Below are positions 17,217-25,026 of a stretch of DNA of 64,000 bases, piece after piece. The position numbers and the translations under genes are program-made. Source of the stretch: JAAOIF01 sp965217125 (GTDB lineage: Bacteria; Pseudomonadota; Gammaproteobacteria; PS1; Pseudothioglobaceae); the NCBI GenBank assembly GCA_965217125.1, contig OZ244244.1, positions 1,736,001 through 1,800,000 of the forward strand, in the 5' to 3' direction. Under the pieces are notes generated by a model, which saw nothing but the letters and a program-made list of their open reading frames with translations, was not told where the DNA came from and ran no database searches. How positions within the stretch are numbered: the stretch's first letter is position 1; the number at the start of each line of letters is the position of its first letter.

Positions 17217-18440
17217 TTACTCCGTTAGCCTTGCTGGCACTTGTTTGGTTTTTCCTAGCGTGGTAAACCAAGGCATAAGAATAAAAAAGCCAAAATATGT
17301 TATTGTAAAAACCTTTGCTAACAGTGAATAAAGCGGCGTTACTGGCTGCATACCTAAGTAGCCAAGTATAACAAAGCTAATGACAAAAATACCCAAAGCA
17401 ACTTTATAATGCCATGAGCGGTAACGAATTGATTTCACTTTTGAGCGGTCTAACCACGGCAGTGCAATTAAAATTAACAAGGCGGAAAACATACCAACTA
17501 CACCTGGGAATTGCGAACCAAACATAGGTGGAATAGCCCTTAACACCGAATAGAAAGGCGTTAAATACCAAAGCGGTGCAATGTGTTCTGGGGTTTTAAG
17601 CGGGTTAGCCTCAATAAAATTAGCATGCTCTAAGAAGTAACCATTCAGTGCTGGCGAGAAAAATACTACAGCTGAGAAAATCATCAAAAACACCACCATG
17701 CCGACAATATCTTTAACGCTGTAATATGGGTGAAAAGGAATGCCGTCTTTAGGAATGCCGTCCTTGTCTTTGTTTTCCTTAATCTCAATACCATCAGGGT
17801 TGTTTGAACCAACAGCATGCAGTGCAACAATGTGTAAAAACACCAGAACCACTAAGATTAACGGCAAGGCAATTACATGTAGCGAGAAGAAACGGTTTAA
17901 CGCTGGGTCGCCAACCGCATAATCGCCTAAAATCCATACTAATAAATCAGGCCCGATAAACGGCACAGAACCAAACAGGGATATAATTACCTGCGCACCC
18001 CAATACGACATTTGCCCCCACGGTAGGACATAACCCATAAATGCCTCAGCCATTAGTGCGATGTATAATATCATACCTAAAACCCAAATCAACTCACGCG
18101 GGGCTTTATACGAGCCGTATAAAAGACCGCGATACATATGCAAATAAATAACAATAAAAAATGCCGAGGCACCAGTGGAGTGTATATAACGCATTAACCA
18201 ACCCCAATTAACATCGCGCATTATGTATTCAACTGAGGCAAATGCGCTCAGTTCATCAGGCTTAAAGTGCATGGTTAAAAAGATACCAGTGATGATTTGC
18301 ATTGCCAATACTAAAATGGATAATGAACCAAAGAAATACCAAAAATTAAAATTTCTGGGTGTGTAATATTCTGCTAAATGCTCGTTCCAAACTTTGGTTA
18401 GCGGAAATCGTTGGTCAATCCAATTTTTATTGTTATCCAT
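17217..18440 (-). CDS. petB: Cytochrome b of the bc1 complex
   Basis: Cytochrome b carries the two b haems and both quinone sites of the bc1 complex. The protein shows the N-terminal amphipathic segment, eight or so membrane helices, paired histidines in helix B (RYIHSTGAS, YLHMYRG) and helix D (SLHVIALP, FLHIVALH), and the PEHIAPLWY sequence, a form of the PEWY Qo-site motif. Length (407) is usual for a single-chain proteobacterial form. Five bases separate it from petA and four from petC. Essential for electron flow from quinol to cytochrome c and the aa3 oxidase encoded at 51-56 kb. Confidence 0.97.
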   Translation of the reverse strand: MDNNKNWIDQRFPLTKVWNEHLAEYYTPRNFNFWYFFGSLSILVLAMQIITGIFLTMHFKPDELSAFASVEYIMRDVNWGWLMRYIHSTGASAFFIVIYLHMYRGLLYGSYKAPRELIWVLGMILYIALMAEAFMGYVLPWGQMSYWGAQVIISLFGSVPFIGPDLLVWILGDYAVGDPALNRFFSLHVIALPLILVVLVFLHIVALHAVGSNNPDGIEIKENKDKDGIPKDGIPFHPYYSVKDIVGMVVFLMIFSAVVFFSPALNGYFLEHANFIEANPLKTPEHIAPLWYLTPFYSVLRAIPPMFGSQFPGVVGMFSALLILIALPWLDRSKVKSIRYRSWHYKVALGIFVISFVILGYLGMQPVTPLYSLLAKVFTITYFGFFILMPWFTTLGKTKQVPARLTE

Positions 18441-18445
18441 AGTTT

Positions 18446-19087
18446 TTATGATATTTTGTTGAGATTTAGAATAGGTGTTATTTCATGCTCCTCTGGGCTA
18501 ACACCAATTTTAATCAGGCTGTCATTAATAAATTTGTAAGGAGGAATCACTAAATTAGTTGGCGCTGGCGCACCTGCATAAACGCGACCTGCTAAGTCAA
18601 ATTTTGAACCATGACATGGGCAGTAAAAGCCGCCCTTCCATGACTCTCCGCCTAAATCCGCCGCTCCTAACTCTGGGCGATAAGTAGGCGAACAACCAAG
18701 ATGTGTACAGACTCCAACAATAACAGCAATCTCAGCTTTAATCGCACGATGCTCGGCAGTAATATATTTAGGCTGTTGCGTTTTTGAGTTGCCAGAGCCG
18801 TTAGGGTCATCTAATTCGCCGTTTAATGTTTTGAGATTTTTGATTGTTTGTGCGTCTCGTTTGAAAATCCAAACAGGCTTTTTACGCCAAAGCACACGCA
18901 CTAACTGCCCAGTTTCTAATTTGCTAATATCAATATCAATCGGCGCACCAGCGGCTTTTGCTCTGGCAGATGGACTCCAAGTTGATAAAAATGGCCAAGC
19001 AACAAAACCAACACCAACAGCGCCAACTACACTTGTAGCGTTGGTTAGGAAGCGTCTTTTTTTGAGGTCTATTGTTTGTTCTGACAT
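18446..19087 (-). CDS. petA: Rieske iron-sulfur protein of the bc1 complex
   Basis: The Rieske subunit moves electrons from quinol to cytochrome c1 through a 2Fe-2S cluster. The two cluster motifs CTHLGC and CPCHGS are present. The N-terminus MSEQTIDLKKRRFLTNATS has a twin-arginine-like RRF motif before a hydrophobic anchor, typical for Tat export. The ATG at 19087 is chosen: it has AGGA about 11 nt upstream, while an in-frame ATG 18 codons earlier (19141) lacks a Shine-Dalgarno and lies within a few bases of a -10 element, probably outside the mRNA. First gene of petABC. Confidence 0.94.
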   Translation of the reverse strand: MSEQTIDLKKRRFLTNATSVVGAVGVGFVAWPFLSTWSPSARAKAAGAPIDIDISKLETGQLVRVLWRKKPVWIFKRDAQTIKNLKTLNGELDDPNGSGNSKTQQPKYITAEHRAIKAEIAVIVGVCTHLGCSPTYRPELGAADLGGESWKGGFYCPCHGSKFDLAGRVYAGAPAPTNLVIPPYKFINDSLIKIGVSPEEHEITPILNLNKIS

Positions 19088-19142
19088 ACGATTACAATCC
19101 TGTTTGTGTAAGTGTTTTTTATCTGGGATAAAAAAGCCCATA

Positions 19143-19148
19143 ATTATA
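19143..19148 (-). promoter_or_regulatory. Candidate -10 of the petABC promoter
   Basis: TATAAT on the minus strand, about 56 bp before the preferred petA ATG. Start of transcription near 19136 would give a leader of about 50 nt. No convincing -35 was seen 16-18 bp upstream. Confidence 0.45.
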
Positions 19149-19191
19149 GTCTAATCAACTTTATATAATAGAGCTTTTTACAGTTACTTAT

Positions 19192-19503
19192 TTAATTTTC
19201 TTGTAAGCCGACTTTAATCGTTATTTTCTTGATTTGTGCAAGCCCCTCTAAGTTGGTCAGAATTTTTAATAATAAAGCCTGTTGCTTTTGTGCGCGGAAA
19301 GCAACTGCCTGATTGTTAGTGATTAAAGTTGCGGTATGTTGTTTGATTAAGCACAGCTCTAAAGTGCTAAGTTCAGCGGGCAAAAGTTTGTTAAGTTGGG
19401 TGTTAATTTGATTATATACTCTAGCCTGTGCAAACAGCACGCCTAATTTGCCTTTTGGAGTAAATGTTGCCAGATTTGTTAGATTGTGATTTACTGTTTG
19501 CAT
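19192..19503 (-). CDS. DUF721 / DciA-like protein
   Basis: Short basic protein of 103 residues whose pattern (N-terminal LTNLATFTPKGKLGVLFAQA, central CLIKQHTATLITNNQAVAFRAQKQQALLL, C-terminal basic strand) resembles the DUF721 family. Its best-known member DciA helps load the DnaB helicase in the many bacteria lacking DnaC. A place beside and divergent from secA is usual for DUF721 genes in gammaproteobacteria. It has only the core domain, shorter than most DciA proteins (about 150). Assignment rests on pattern and context, so the replication role is inferred. Confidence 0.6.
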   Translation of the reverse strand: MQTVNHNLTNLATFTPKGKLGVLFAQARVYNQINTQLNKLLPAELSTLELCLIKQHTATLITNNQAVAFRAQKQQALLLKILTNLEGLAQIKKITIKVGLQEN

Positions 19504-19595
19504 ATTTTCTTAGTGTTTTTTCCTAATGCAATGGTCTTATCGCAACATCTGTGCGAAAATAGCGGTTTTTTCTAAAACCACATTTATTAGGACTA

Positions 19596-22274
19596 ATGAG
19601 TATTATAAATAAAATTGCCGCCAAAATGGTCGGTTCTCGTAACGAGCGTCTGGTTAAAAAACTCTCTAAAATTGTTGCACAGATTAATATATTTGAGCCT
19701 GATTTGCAAGCGTTAAGTGATGAGGCGCTGCGTGCTAAAACGCAAGATTTTCAACAACAACTTAAACAGCAAACAAGCTTAGACACGCTGCTGCCCGAAG
19801 CATTTGCAGTGGTCAGGGAGGCTAGCGTTCGGGTTTTAGGCTTACGACATTACGATGTGCAAATGATTGGCGGCATGGCGCTCAATCAGGGAAATATTGC
19901 AGAAATGGGCACAGGAGAAGGCAAAACTTTGGTAGCCACTTTGCCAGTTTATTTAAACGCGCTAAGCGGTAAGGGCGTGCATGTAGTTACCGTGAATGAT
20001 TATTTAGCAACGCGCGATGCGCAGTGGATGGGCAAAATATTCGATTTTTTAGGCCTTAGTGTTGGCATTATTAGCTCTAATATGCCCCCAGAAGATAAAC
20101 AAGCCGCTTATGCTTGCGATATTGTTTATGCTACCAATAACGAATTGGGCTTTGATTATTTAAGAGACAACATGGCGTTTGCTAGTGAACAAAAAGTCCA
20201 GCGCGGGTTAAACTTTGCGGTGGTTGATGAGGTAGATTCAATCCTGATTGATGAGGCCAGAACGCCGTTGATTATCTCTGGTCCGGCTGATGATTATTCC
20301 AATGTTTATCAAGCAATCAATAAAATGATACCGCATTTTAGCAAACAAATTGAAAGCGGCGAAGGCAAGGAGATTGTTGTCGAAAAAAACGGCGATTACA
20401 CCGTTGATGAAAAGCACAAACAGGTTTTTCTTACTGACGAGGGGCATACTAAAGCAGAGAGTTTGTTGGTTGATGTTGGTGTGTTATCACAGGGCGCAAG
20501 CCTTTATGATGCTAGCAATATCTTGTTAATGCAACATATTAATTCGGCATTGCGCGCCCATATTTTATTTAAAAACGATGTGAACTATATTATTCAAGAT
20601 GATGAAGTGGTAATTGTGGATGAATTTACTGGCAGAACCATGCCCGGTCGCCGTTGGTCAGAAGGATTGCATCAGGCGATTGAGGCAAAAGAAGGGGTTA
20701 GTATTAAAAAAGAAAACCAAACCTTAGCATCGATTACTTTTCAAAATTATTTTAGGCTTTATAACAAGCTCTCAGGTATGACCGGGACTGCGGATACTGA
20801 GGCGGTGGAATTTCAAGATATTTATGGTTTAGAAACTATGGTGATTCCGCCTAACAAACCCTCACAAAGAGACGACAAAGCCGACCAAATTTACCTGACT
20901 TTAGAGGAAAAACTTGAGGCAATTTCCCTTGATATTGAGCGTTGTAAAAAAACTGGGCAGCCAGTATTGGTGGGCACTAGTAGCATTGAAAGTTCAGAGG
21001 CAATATCGGCATTGTTAAAGCAAAAGAAAATCAAACATGAGGTGCTAAACGCCAAACAACACGAGCGTGAAGCACAAATTGTTGCCAACGCTGGCGCGCT
21101 TAATGCGGTTACTATTGCCACTAATATGGCAGGGCGCGGCACTGATATTGTGCTTGGCGGCAAGTTGGCAGAAGGTGCTAACGACAAACAAAAAACCCAG
21201 TGGCAAACACAACATAATGAGGTGATTAAAGCTGGCGGGCTGCACATTGTTGGCACTGAGCGCAATGAGTCGCGCCGAGTTGATAACCAACTTCGTGGGC
21301 GTTCTGGTCGTCAGGGCGATGTCGGTTCAACGCGTTTTTATCTGTCGCTTAAAGATAATCTTATGCGCATTTTTGCCAGTGAAAAAATGGCAGCAATGAT
21401 GCAGCGATTGGGGATGGAGCATGGTGAGGCGATTGAGCATAGAATGATTAATCGTGCGATTGAAAATGCCCAGAAAAAAGTCGAAGGTATGAATTATGAT
21501 GCGCGTAAAAGTCTATTGGAATATGACGATGTTGCCAATGACCAGCGTAAGGTAATTTATCATCTGCGTGATGAATTAATGAGTGTAAATGATGTGCAAG
21601 AGCGTTTTATTTCCATTCGTGAAGGTGTGATTGCACAGCTGTTTGCCGGCTATACTTCCGCTGGTATGGCAGAAGAGGATTGGGATATAGATGGCTTGCA
21701 CAACGCACTCAAAGCCGACTATGCGGCAGATTTTCCATTACAAAAATGGTTAGACGAAGGCGTGGATGTTGATGAATTAGAGCTAAGAATTACTCAAGGT
21801 TTAACTCAAATTTGTGATTATAAAGAGCAAATTGTTGGCAGCGAACAGATGCGTAGTTTTGAAAAAGCCGTTATGTTACAAACGCTGGATCATTATTGGA
21901 AAGAGCATTTAGCAGCAATGGATTATTTACGCCAAAGCGTTAATTTGCGTGGTTATGCACAAAAAAATCCAGCGCAAGAATACAAGCGCGAATCGTTCGG
22001 TATGTTTGAGTCGCTGTTAGAAAACATTAATATTGAGATTGTTAAAGCCTTGTCAGTGGTAAGCATTAATGAAAACACCAACGCTAAAGAAGTTGAACAA
22101 CAAAATAACGAAGGCGTTAAGGCGCAACACCAAGAAACTAAAACCAACACACAGGCAAACACTGCACAAAATAAAACAACCTATACCAGAGCCACAGAAA
22201 AAATTGGTCGCAACGAACCTTGTCCTTGTGGTTCTGGCAAAAAATACAAACAATGTCATGGCAAAAAATCATGA
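19596..22274 (+). CDS. secA: Preprotein translocase ATPase SecA
   Basis: SecA drives export of unfolded proteins through SecYEG. The 892 residues carry the DEAD-type Walker A GTGEGKT (about residues 105-111), DEVDSILIDEARTPL, the preprotein cross-linking domain, GGLHIVGTERNESRR and GRSGRQGD motifs, a Gln/Asn/Thr-rich linker (about residues 830-870), and a C-terminal zinc-binding CPCGSGKKYKQCHG that contacts SecB and ribosomes. A TAGGA site precedes the ATG. It is followed 12 bp later by anmK. Complete and typical. Confidence 0.98.
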   Translation: MSIINKIAAKMVGSRNERLVKKLSKIVAQINIFEPDLQALSDEALRAKTQDFQQQLKQQTSLDTLLPEAFAVVREASVRVLGLRHYDVQMIGGMALNQGNIAEMGTGEGKTLVATLPVYLNALSGKGVHVVTVNDYLATRDAQWMGKIFDFLGLSVGIISSNMPPEDKQAAYACDIVYATNNELGFDYLRDNMAFASEQKVQRGLNFAVVDEVDSILIDEARTPLIISGPADDYSNVYQAINKMIPHFSKQIESGEGKEIVVEKNGDYTVDEKHKQVFLTDEGHTKAESLLVDVGVLSQGASLYDASNILLMQHINSALRAHILFKNDVNYIIQDDEVVIVDEFTGRTMPGRRWSEGLHQAIEAKEGVSIKKENQTLASITFQNYFRLYNKLSGMTGTADTEAVEFQDIYGLETMVIPPNKPSQRDDKADQIYLTLEEKLEAISLDIERCKKTGQPVLVGTSSIESSEAISALLKQKKIKHEVLNAKQHEREAQIVANAGALNAVTIATNMAGRGTDIVLGGKLAEGANDKQKTQWQTQHNEVIKAGGLHIVGTERNESRRVDNQLRGRSGRQGDVGSTRFYLSLKDNLMRIFASEKMAAMMQRLGMEHGEAIEHRMINRAIENAQKKVEGMNYDARKSLLEYDDVANDQRKVIYHLRDELMSVNDVQERFISIREGVIAQLFAGYTSAGMAEEDWDIDGLHNALKADYAADFPLQKWLDEGVDVDELELRITQGLTQICDYKEQIVGSEQMRSFEKAVMLQTLDHYWKEHLAAMDYLRQSVNLRGYAQKNPAQEYKRESFGMFESLLENINIEIVKALSVVSINENTNAKEVEQQNNEGVKAQHQETKTNTQANTAQNKTTYTRATEKIGRNEPCPCGSGKKYKQCHGKKS

Positions 22275-22286
22275 CAAACTATATTA

Positions 22287-23372
22287 ATGGCAACAGATAA
22301 TCGCTATATTGGGCTGATGTCTGGCACCAGTATGGATGGTGTTGATGGCGTGGTGATGAATGATACTTGCACTCAAATTATCGCCTCAAGCTATCTGCCC
22401 TACCCAGTCGAGCTCAAACAACGCCTGCGCAGGCTCGCAAAAAATTCAACAATTACACTCAAAATACTGGCACAATTAGACACAGAGGTCGCCCTTATTT
22501 TTGCCAAAACCGTCCGACAATTATTGCAAAACTCAAATATTGCAATAGCTGATATAGCTGATATTCAGGCAATCGGCTCACACGGACAAACTGTTTTCCA
22601 CCAAGGCGGTAAATATTCTACCCAGATTGGTCACGGCGCGATAATTGCTGAAAATACCGGCATCACTACCGTGGCTGATTTTCGTATGGCAGATATAGCG
22701 GCGAATGGGCAGGGCGCGCCACTCACGCCACTTTATCATCAGCATTTGTTAAATGGTAAAGACGGCATAGTGATAAATCTGGGCGGCATTACTAATTTAA
22801 CTAAAGTATCATCCGGCAAGGTTGTTGGTTTTGATGTTGGACCAGCAAATATTTTGTTAGATAATTGGATTCAAAAATACAAACAATTGGACTACGACCA
22901 AGACGGCGTTTGGGCGCGTTCTGGCGTGGTTGATGAGCCTTTATTAAAGAATTTATTAGCTGATAACTACTTTCAAAAGGCCGCGCCCAAAAGCACTGGT
23001 GCAGAATATTTTAATTTGGACTGGCTGGCATCTTTTCTCACAGGTTCTGAAAGCACAGCTGATGTGCAGCGCACCTTAGTAGAATTAAGCGCTGTTAGTA
23101 TTTCTCAATATATTGCCAAACAAGCAACGGTTTATTTGTGCGGCGGCGGTGTGCATAACTCGTTGTTATTTAAGCGATTAACGCATTTAAACCCACATAG
23201 CAAAATCACCACCACCGATGATTTAGGCGTTTCCCCAGATTTTGTTGAAGCCGCCGCTTTCGCCTTTTTTGCCAAGCAAACATTGAGCGGCAAAGCTGCT
23301 AATTTGCCAGCAGTTACCGGCGCTAAAGGCAAGCGCATATTAGGTGCAATCTATCTGTTCAAAAATCAATGA
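22287..23372 (+). CDS. anmK: Anhydro-N-acetylmuramic acid kinase
   Basis: AnmK opens and phosphorylates 1,6-anhydroMurNAc from peptidoglycan turnover, giving MurNAc-6-phosphate. Diagnostic features: the start YIGLMSGTSMDGVDGVV, GSHGQTVFH, NLGGITNLT, and the C-terminal VCGGG-like YLCGGGVHN and ILGAIYLF. Length (361) is normal. Its last codons, GAIYLFKNQ, are duplicated in altered form 1.4 kb downstream beyond the fic gene (24753-24830). This 3' end is where the accessory segment begins, and a 40-bp repeat unit starts within its final codons. Confidence 0.95.
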   Translation: MATDNRYIGLMSGTSMDGVDGVVMNDTCTQIIASSYLPYPVELKQRLRRLAKNSTITLKILAQLDTEVALIFAKTVRQLLQNSNIAIADIADIQAIGSHGQTVFHQGGKYSTQIGHGAIIAENTGITTVADFRMADIAANGQGAPLTPLYHQHLLNGKDGIVINLGGITNLTKVSSGKVVGFDVGPANILLDNWIQKYKQLDYDQDGVWARSGVVDEPLLKNLLADNYFQKAAPKSTGAEYFNLDWLASFLTGSESTADVQRTLVELSAVSISQYIAKQATVYLCGGGVHNSLLFKRLTHLNPHSKITTTDDLGVSPDFVEAAAFAFFAKQTLSGKAANLPAVTGAKGKRILGAIYLFKNQ

Positions 23373-23668
23373 AATTGATACATATTACTTTAAACTATTC
23401 AAAAACTGCATTTTTTGAACACTTAACAACCAACATATATCAAAACAATGGTTTTTTGAACACTTAACAACCAACATATATCAAAACAATGGCTTTTTGA
23501 ACACTTAACAACCAACATATATCAAAACAATGGCTTTTTGAACACTTGACAACTGATATGTATCAAAATAGCAGTTTTTTGAACACTTAGCAAGCAACAT
23601 ATATCAAAACAATGGTTTTTTGAACACTTGATAACTGATATGTATTAAAATAGCAGTTTTTTGAACAC
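23356..23668. repeat. Left repeat array: one forward 40-bp unit then about 6.3 inverted 41-bp units
   Basis: TGTTCAAAAA begins a forward unit at 23356, with GATACATAT at 23377. It recurs 40 bp on as TATTCAAAAA (23396), directly facing TTTTTTGAAC at 23411. From there 41-bp units begin at 23411, 23452, 23493, 23534, 23575, 23616 and 23657 (the last truncated). Units alternate between two types, one with ACATATATC and one with ATATGTATC, the latter the reverse complement of the forward core. The array ends 9 bp before the fic ATG. There are no spacers between units, so it is not a CRISPR. Confidence 0.92.
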
Positions 23669-23677
23669 AAATATCTT

Positions 23678-24754
23678 ATGCAATTAATTGCAGATGTCTT
23701 AAAAAATGATTTTGAAACGCCTGTTATTCTTAAAGAATTGAGTTTAGCACATCGTTTTTTAGGAGAATTAAAAGGCCTGTGTCAAAGCATCCCGAACCCC
23801 GCTATTTTGATTGACAGCTTGTCTTTGCAAGAGGCACAAGACAGTTCAGAAATTGAAAATATTGTTACTACTCAGGATGATATTTTTAAATATCGGTTGC
23901 AATCCAACACCGTCAATTTAGCGGCAAAAGAGGTGCAAAATTATGTGGCATCGCTGCGTTATTTTCAAAAGAAATTAAATAATAATAATTTAATTACGAT
24001 TAACACAATTGTGGAAGCACAAAAAATCATCAAATGCAATGCAGCCGGCATTCGGACACAATCTGGCACGGTTTTACAAAATCAAACCACGCAAGTCGTG
24101 GTTTATACGCCGCCTGAACCTAATAAACTCAGCGCACTTCTAAGCGATTTGGAGCAGTTTATCAACAATGATAAAACCCAATTAGACCCACTGATTAAAA
24201 TGGCAATTATTCATCATCAATTTGAAAGTATTCATCCGTTTTACGATGGCAATGGCAGAGTTGGGCGCATTATTAACATTGTTTATTTAATGCAACAGGG
24301 GTTGTTAGATATGCCAGTTTTATACCTAAGTCGGTATATTAACCACAATAAAAACAGCTATTATGGCTTACTACAAACGGTGCGTGATGATAACACTTGG
24401 CAAGATTGGGTTGTTTTTTTATTAAAAGCCGTAGCAAAAACAGCAAAAAATAGCCTGATATTGATTAATGGCATTAGAGAATTACAACAACAGCATAAAA
24501 ATAAAATTCGTCATGACTTTCCCAAAATTTATTCGCAAGAATTGATTAATAATATTTTTAAATACCCTTATACTAAAGTCAGTTTTTTGCAACAAGATTT
24601 AGGCGTATCGCGTTTAACAGCAGTCCGTTATTTGGAACAACTTAGACAAGGTAATTTATTAAAAAAGAGAAAATTGGGGCGTGAGAATTATTATTTAAAT
24701 CATAAATTAGTTGTCTTATTGGGCACTGTAGAGAGTATGAGGGATGAACAATAA
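23678..24754 (+). CDS. Fic-domain protein with N-terminal inhibitory motif and C-terminal winged helix
   Basis: Fic enzymes usually transfer AMP to target hydroxyls. The active-site loop HPFYDGNGRVGR (about residues 187-198) is complete, including His, acidic residue and both Gly/Arg positions. SSEIEN (about residues 56-61) fits the inhibitory (S/T)xxxE(G/N) helix on the N-terminal side, the class II architecture also seen in Shewanella Fic proteins. Residues about 300-345 look like a winged-helix DNA-binding domain (DLGVSRLTAVRYLEQL). The target is unknown. It has no Shine-Dalgarno, begins 9 bp after the repeat array, and lies inside a segment bounded by anmK 3'-end copies. Confidence 0.9.
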   Translation: MQLIADVLKNDFETPVILKELSLAHRFLGELKGLCQSIPNPAILIDSLSLQEAQDSSEIENIVTTQDDIFKYRLQSNTVNLAAKEVQNYVASLRYFQKKLNNNNLITINTIVEAQKIIKCNAAGIRTQSGTVLQNQTTQVVVYTPPEPNKLSALLSDLEQFINNDKTQLDPLIKMAIIHHQFESIHPFYDGNGRVGRIINIVYLMQQGLLDMPVLYLSRYINHNKNSYYGLLQTVRDDNTWQDWVVFLLKAVAKTAKNSLILINGIRELQQQHKNKIRHDFPKIYSQELINNIFKYPYTKVSFLQQDLGVSRLTAVRYLEQLRQGNLLKKRKLGRENYYLNHKLVVLLGTVESMRDEQ

Positions 24755-24830
24755 AACCTTAGACGGCAAACCTGCTAAAGCTAAGCATTTTTTAGGTGTA
24801 ATCTATCTGTTCAAAAATCAACAAAATTGA
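24753..24830 (+). pseudogene. Remnant of an anmK 3' end
   Basis: Read in the frame starting at 24753, this gives KTLDGKPAKAKHFLGVIYLF followed by KNQQN and stop. It matches the anmK C-terminus (QTLSGKAANLP...GKRILGAIYLFKNQ) with an internal gap. At the DNA level, TAGGTGyAATCTATCTGTTCAAAAATCAA is shared with the anmK end. There is no start codon or upstream gene body, so this is a fragment left by duplication or by integration of foreign DNA at the anmK 3' end. Confidence 0.8.
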
Positions 24831-24953
24831 TACATATTATTTTAAACTGTTCAAAAATTAACAAAATTGATACATATTATTTTAAACTGTTCAAAAATCA
24901 ACAAAATTGATACATATTATTTTAAACTGTTCAAAAACTGTATTTTCTGAACA
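24808..24953. repeat. Right repeat array: three forward 40-bp units plus central palindrome
   Basis: TGTTCAAAAA recurs exactly every 40 bp at 24808, 24848, 24888 and 24928, with GATACATAT in each full unit. The fourth copy is followed by TTTTCTGAACA (24943-24953), giving the same facing palindrome as in the left array but with a single mismatch and no further inverted units. Left and right arrays therefore share one design, forward units, palindrome, inverted units, at different copy numbers. Confidence 0.9.
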
Positions 24954-25026
24954 CTTAGTATAATTCCTTGCACTCTACTAATAAACTGATATAAAATTCA
25001 TCTTAATAAATGATAGGCATTTTTAA

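Noticed and set aside
23411..23668. CRISPR array
   Set aside because: Units are contiguous 41-mers with no unique spacers and no cas genes nearby.
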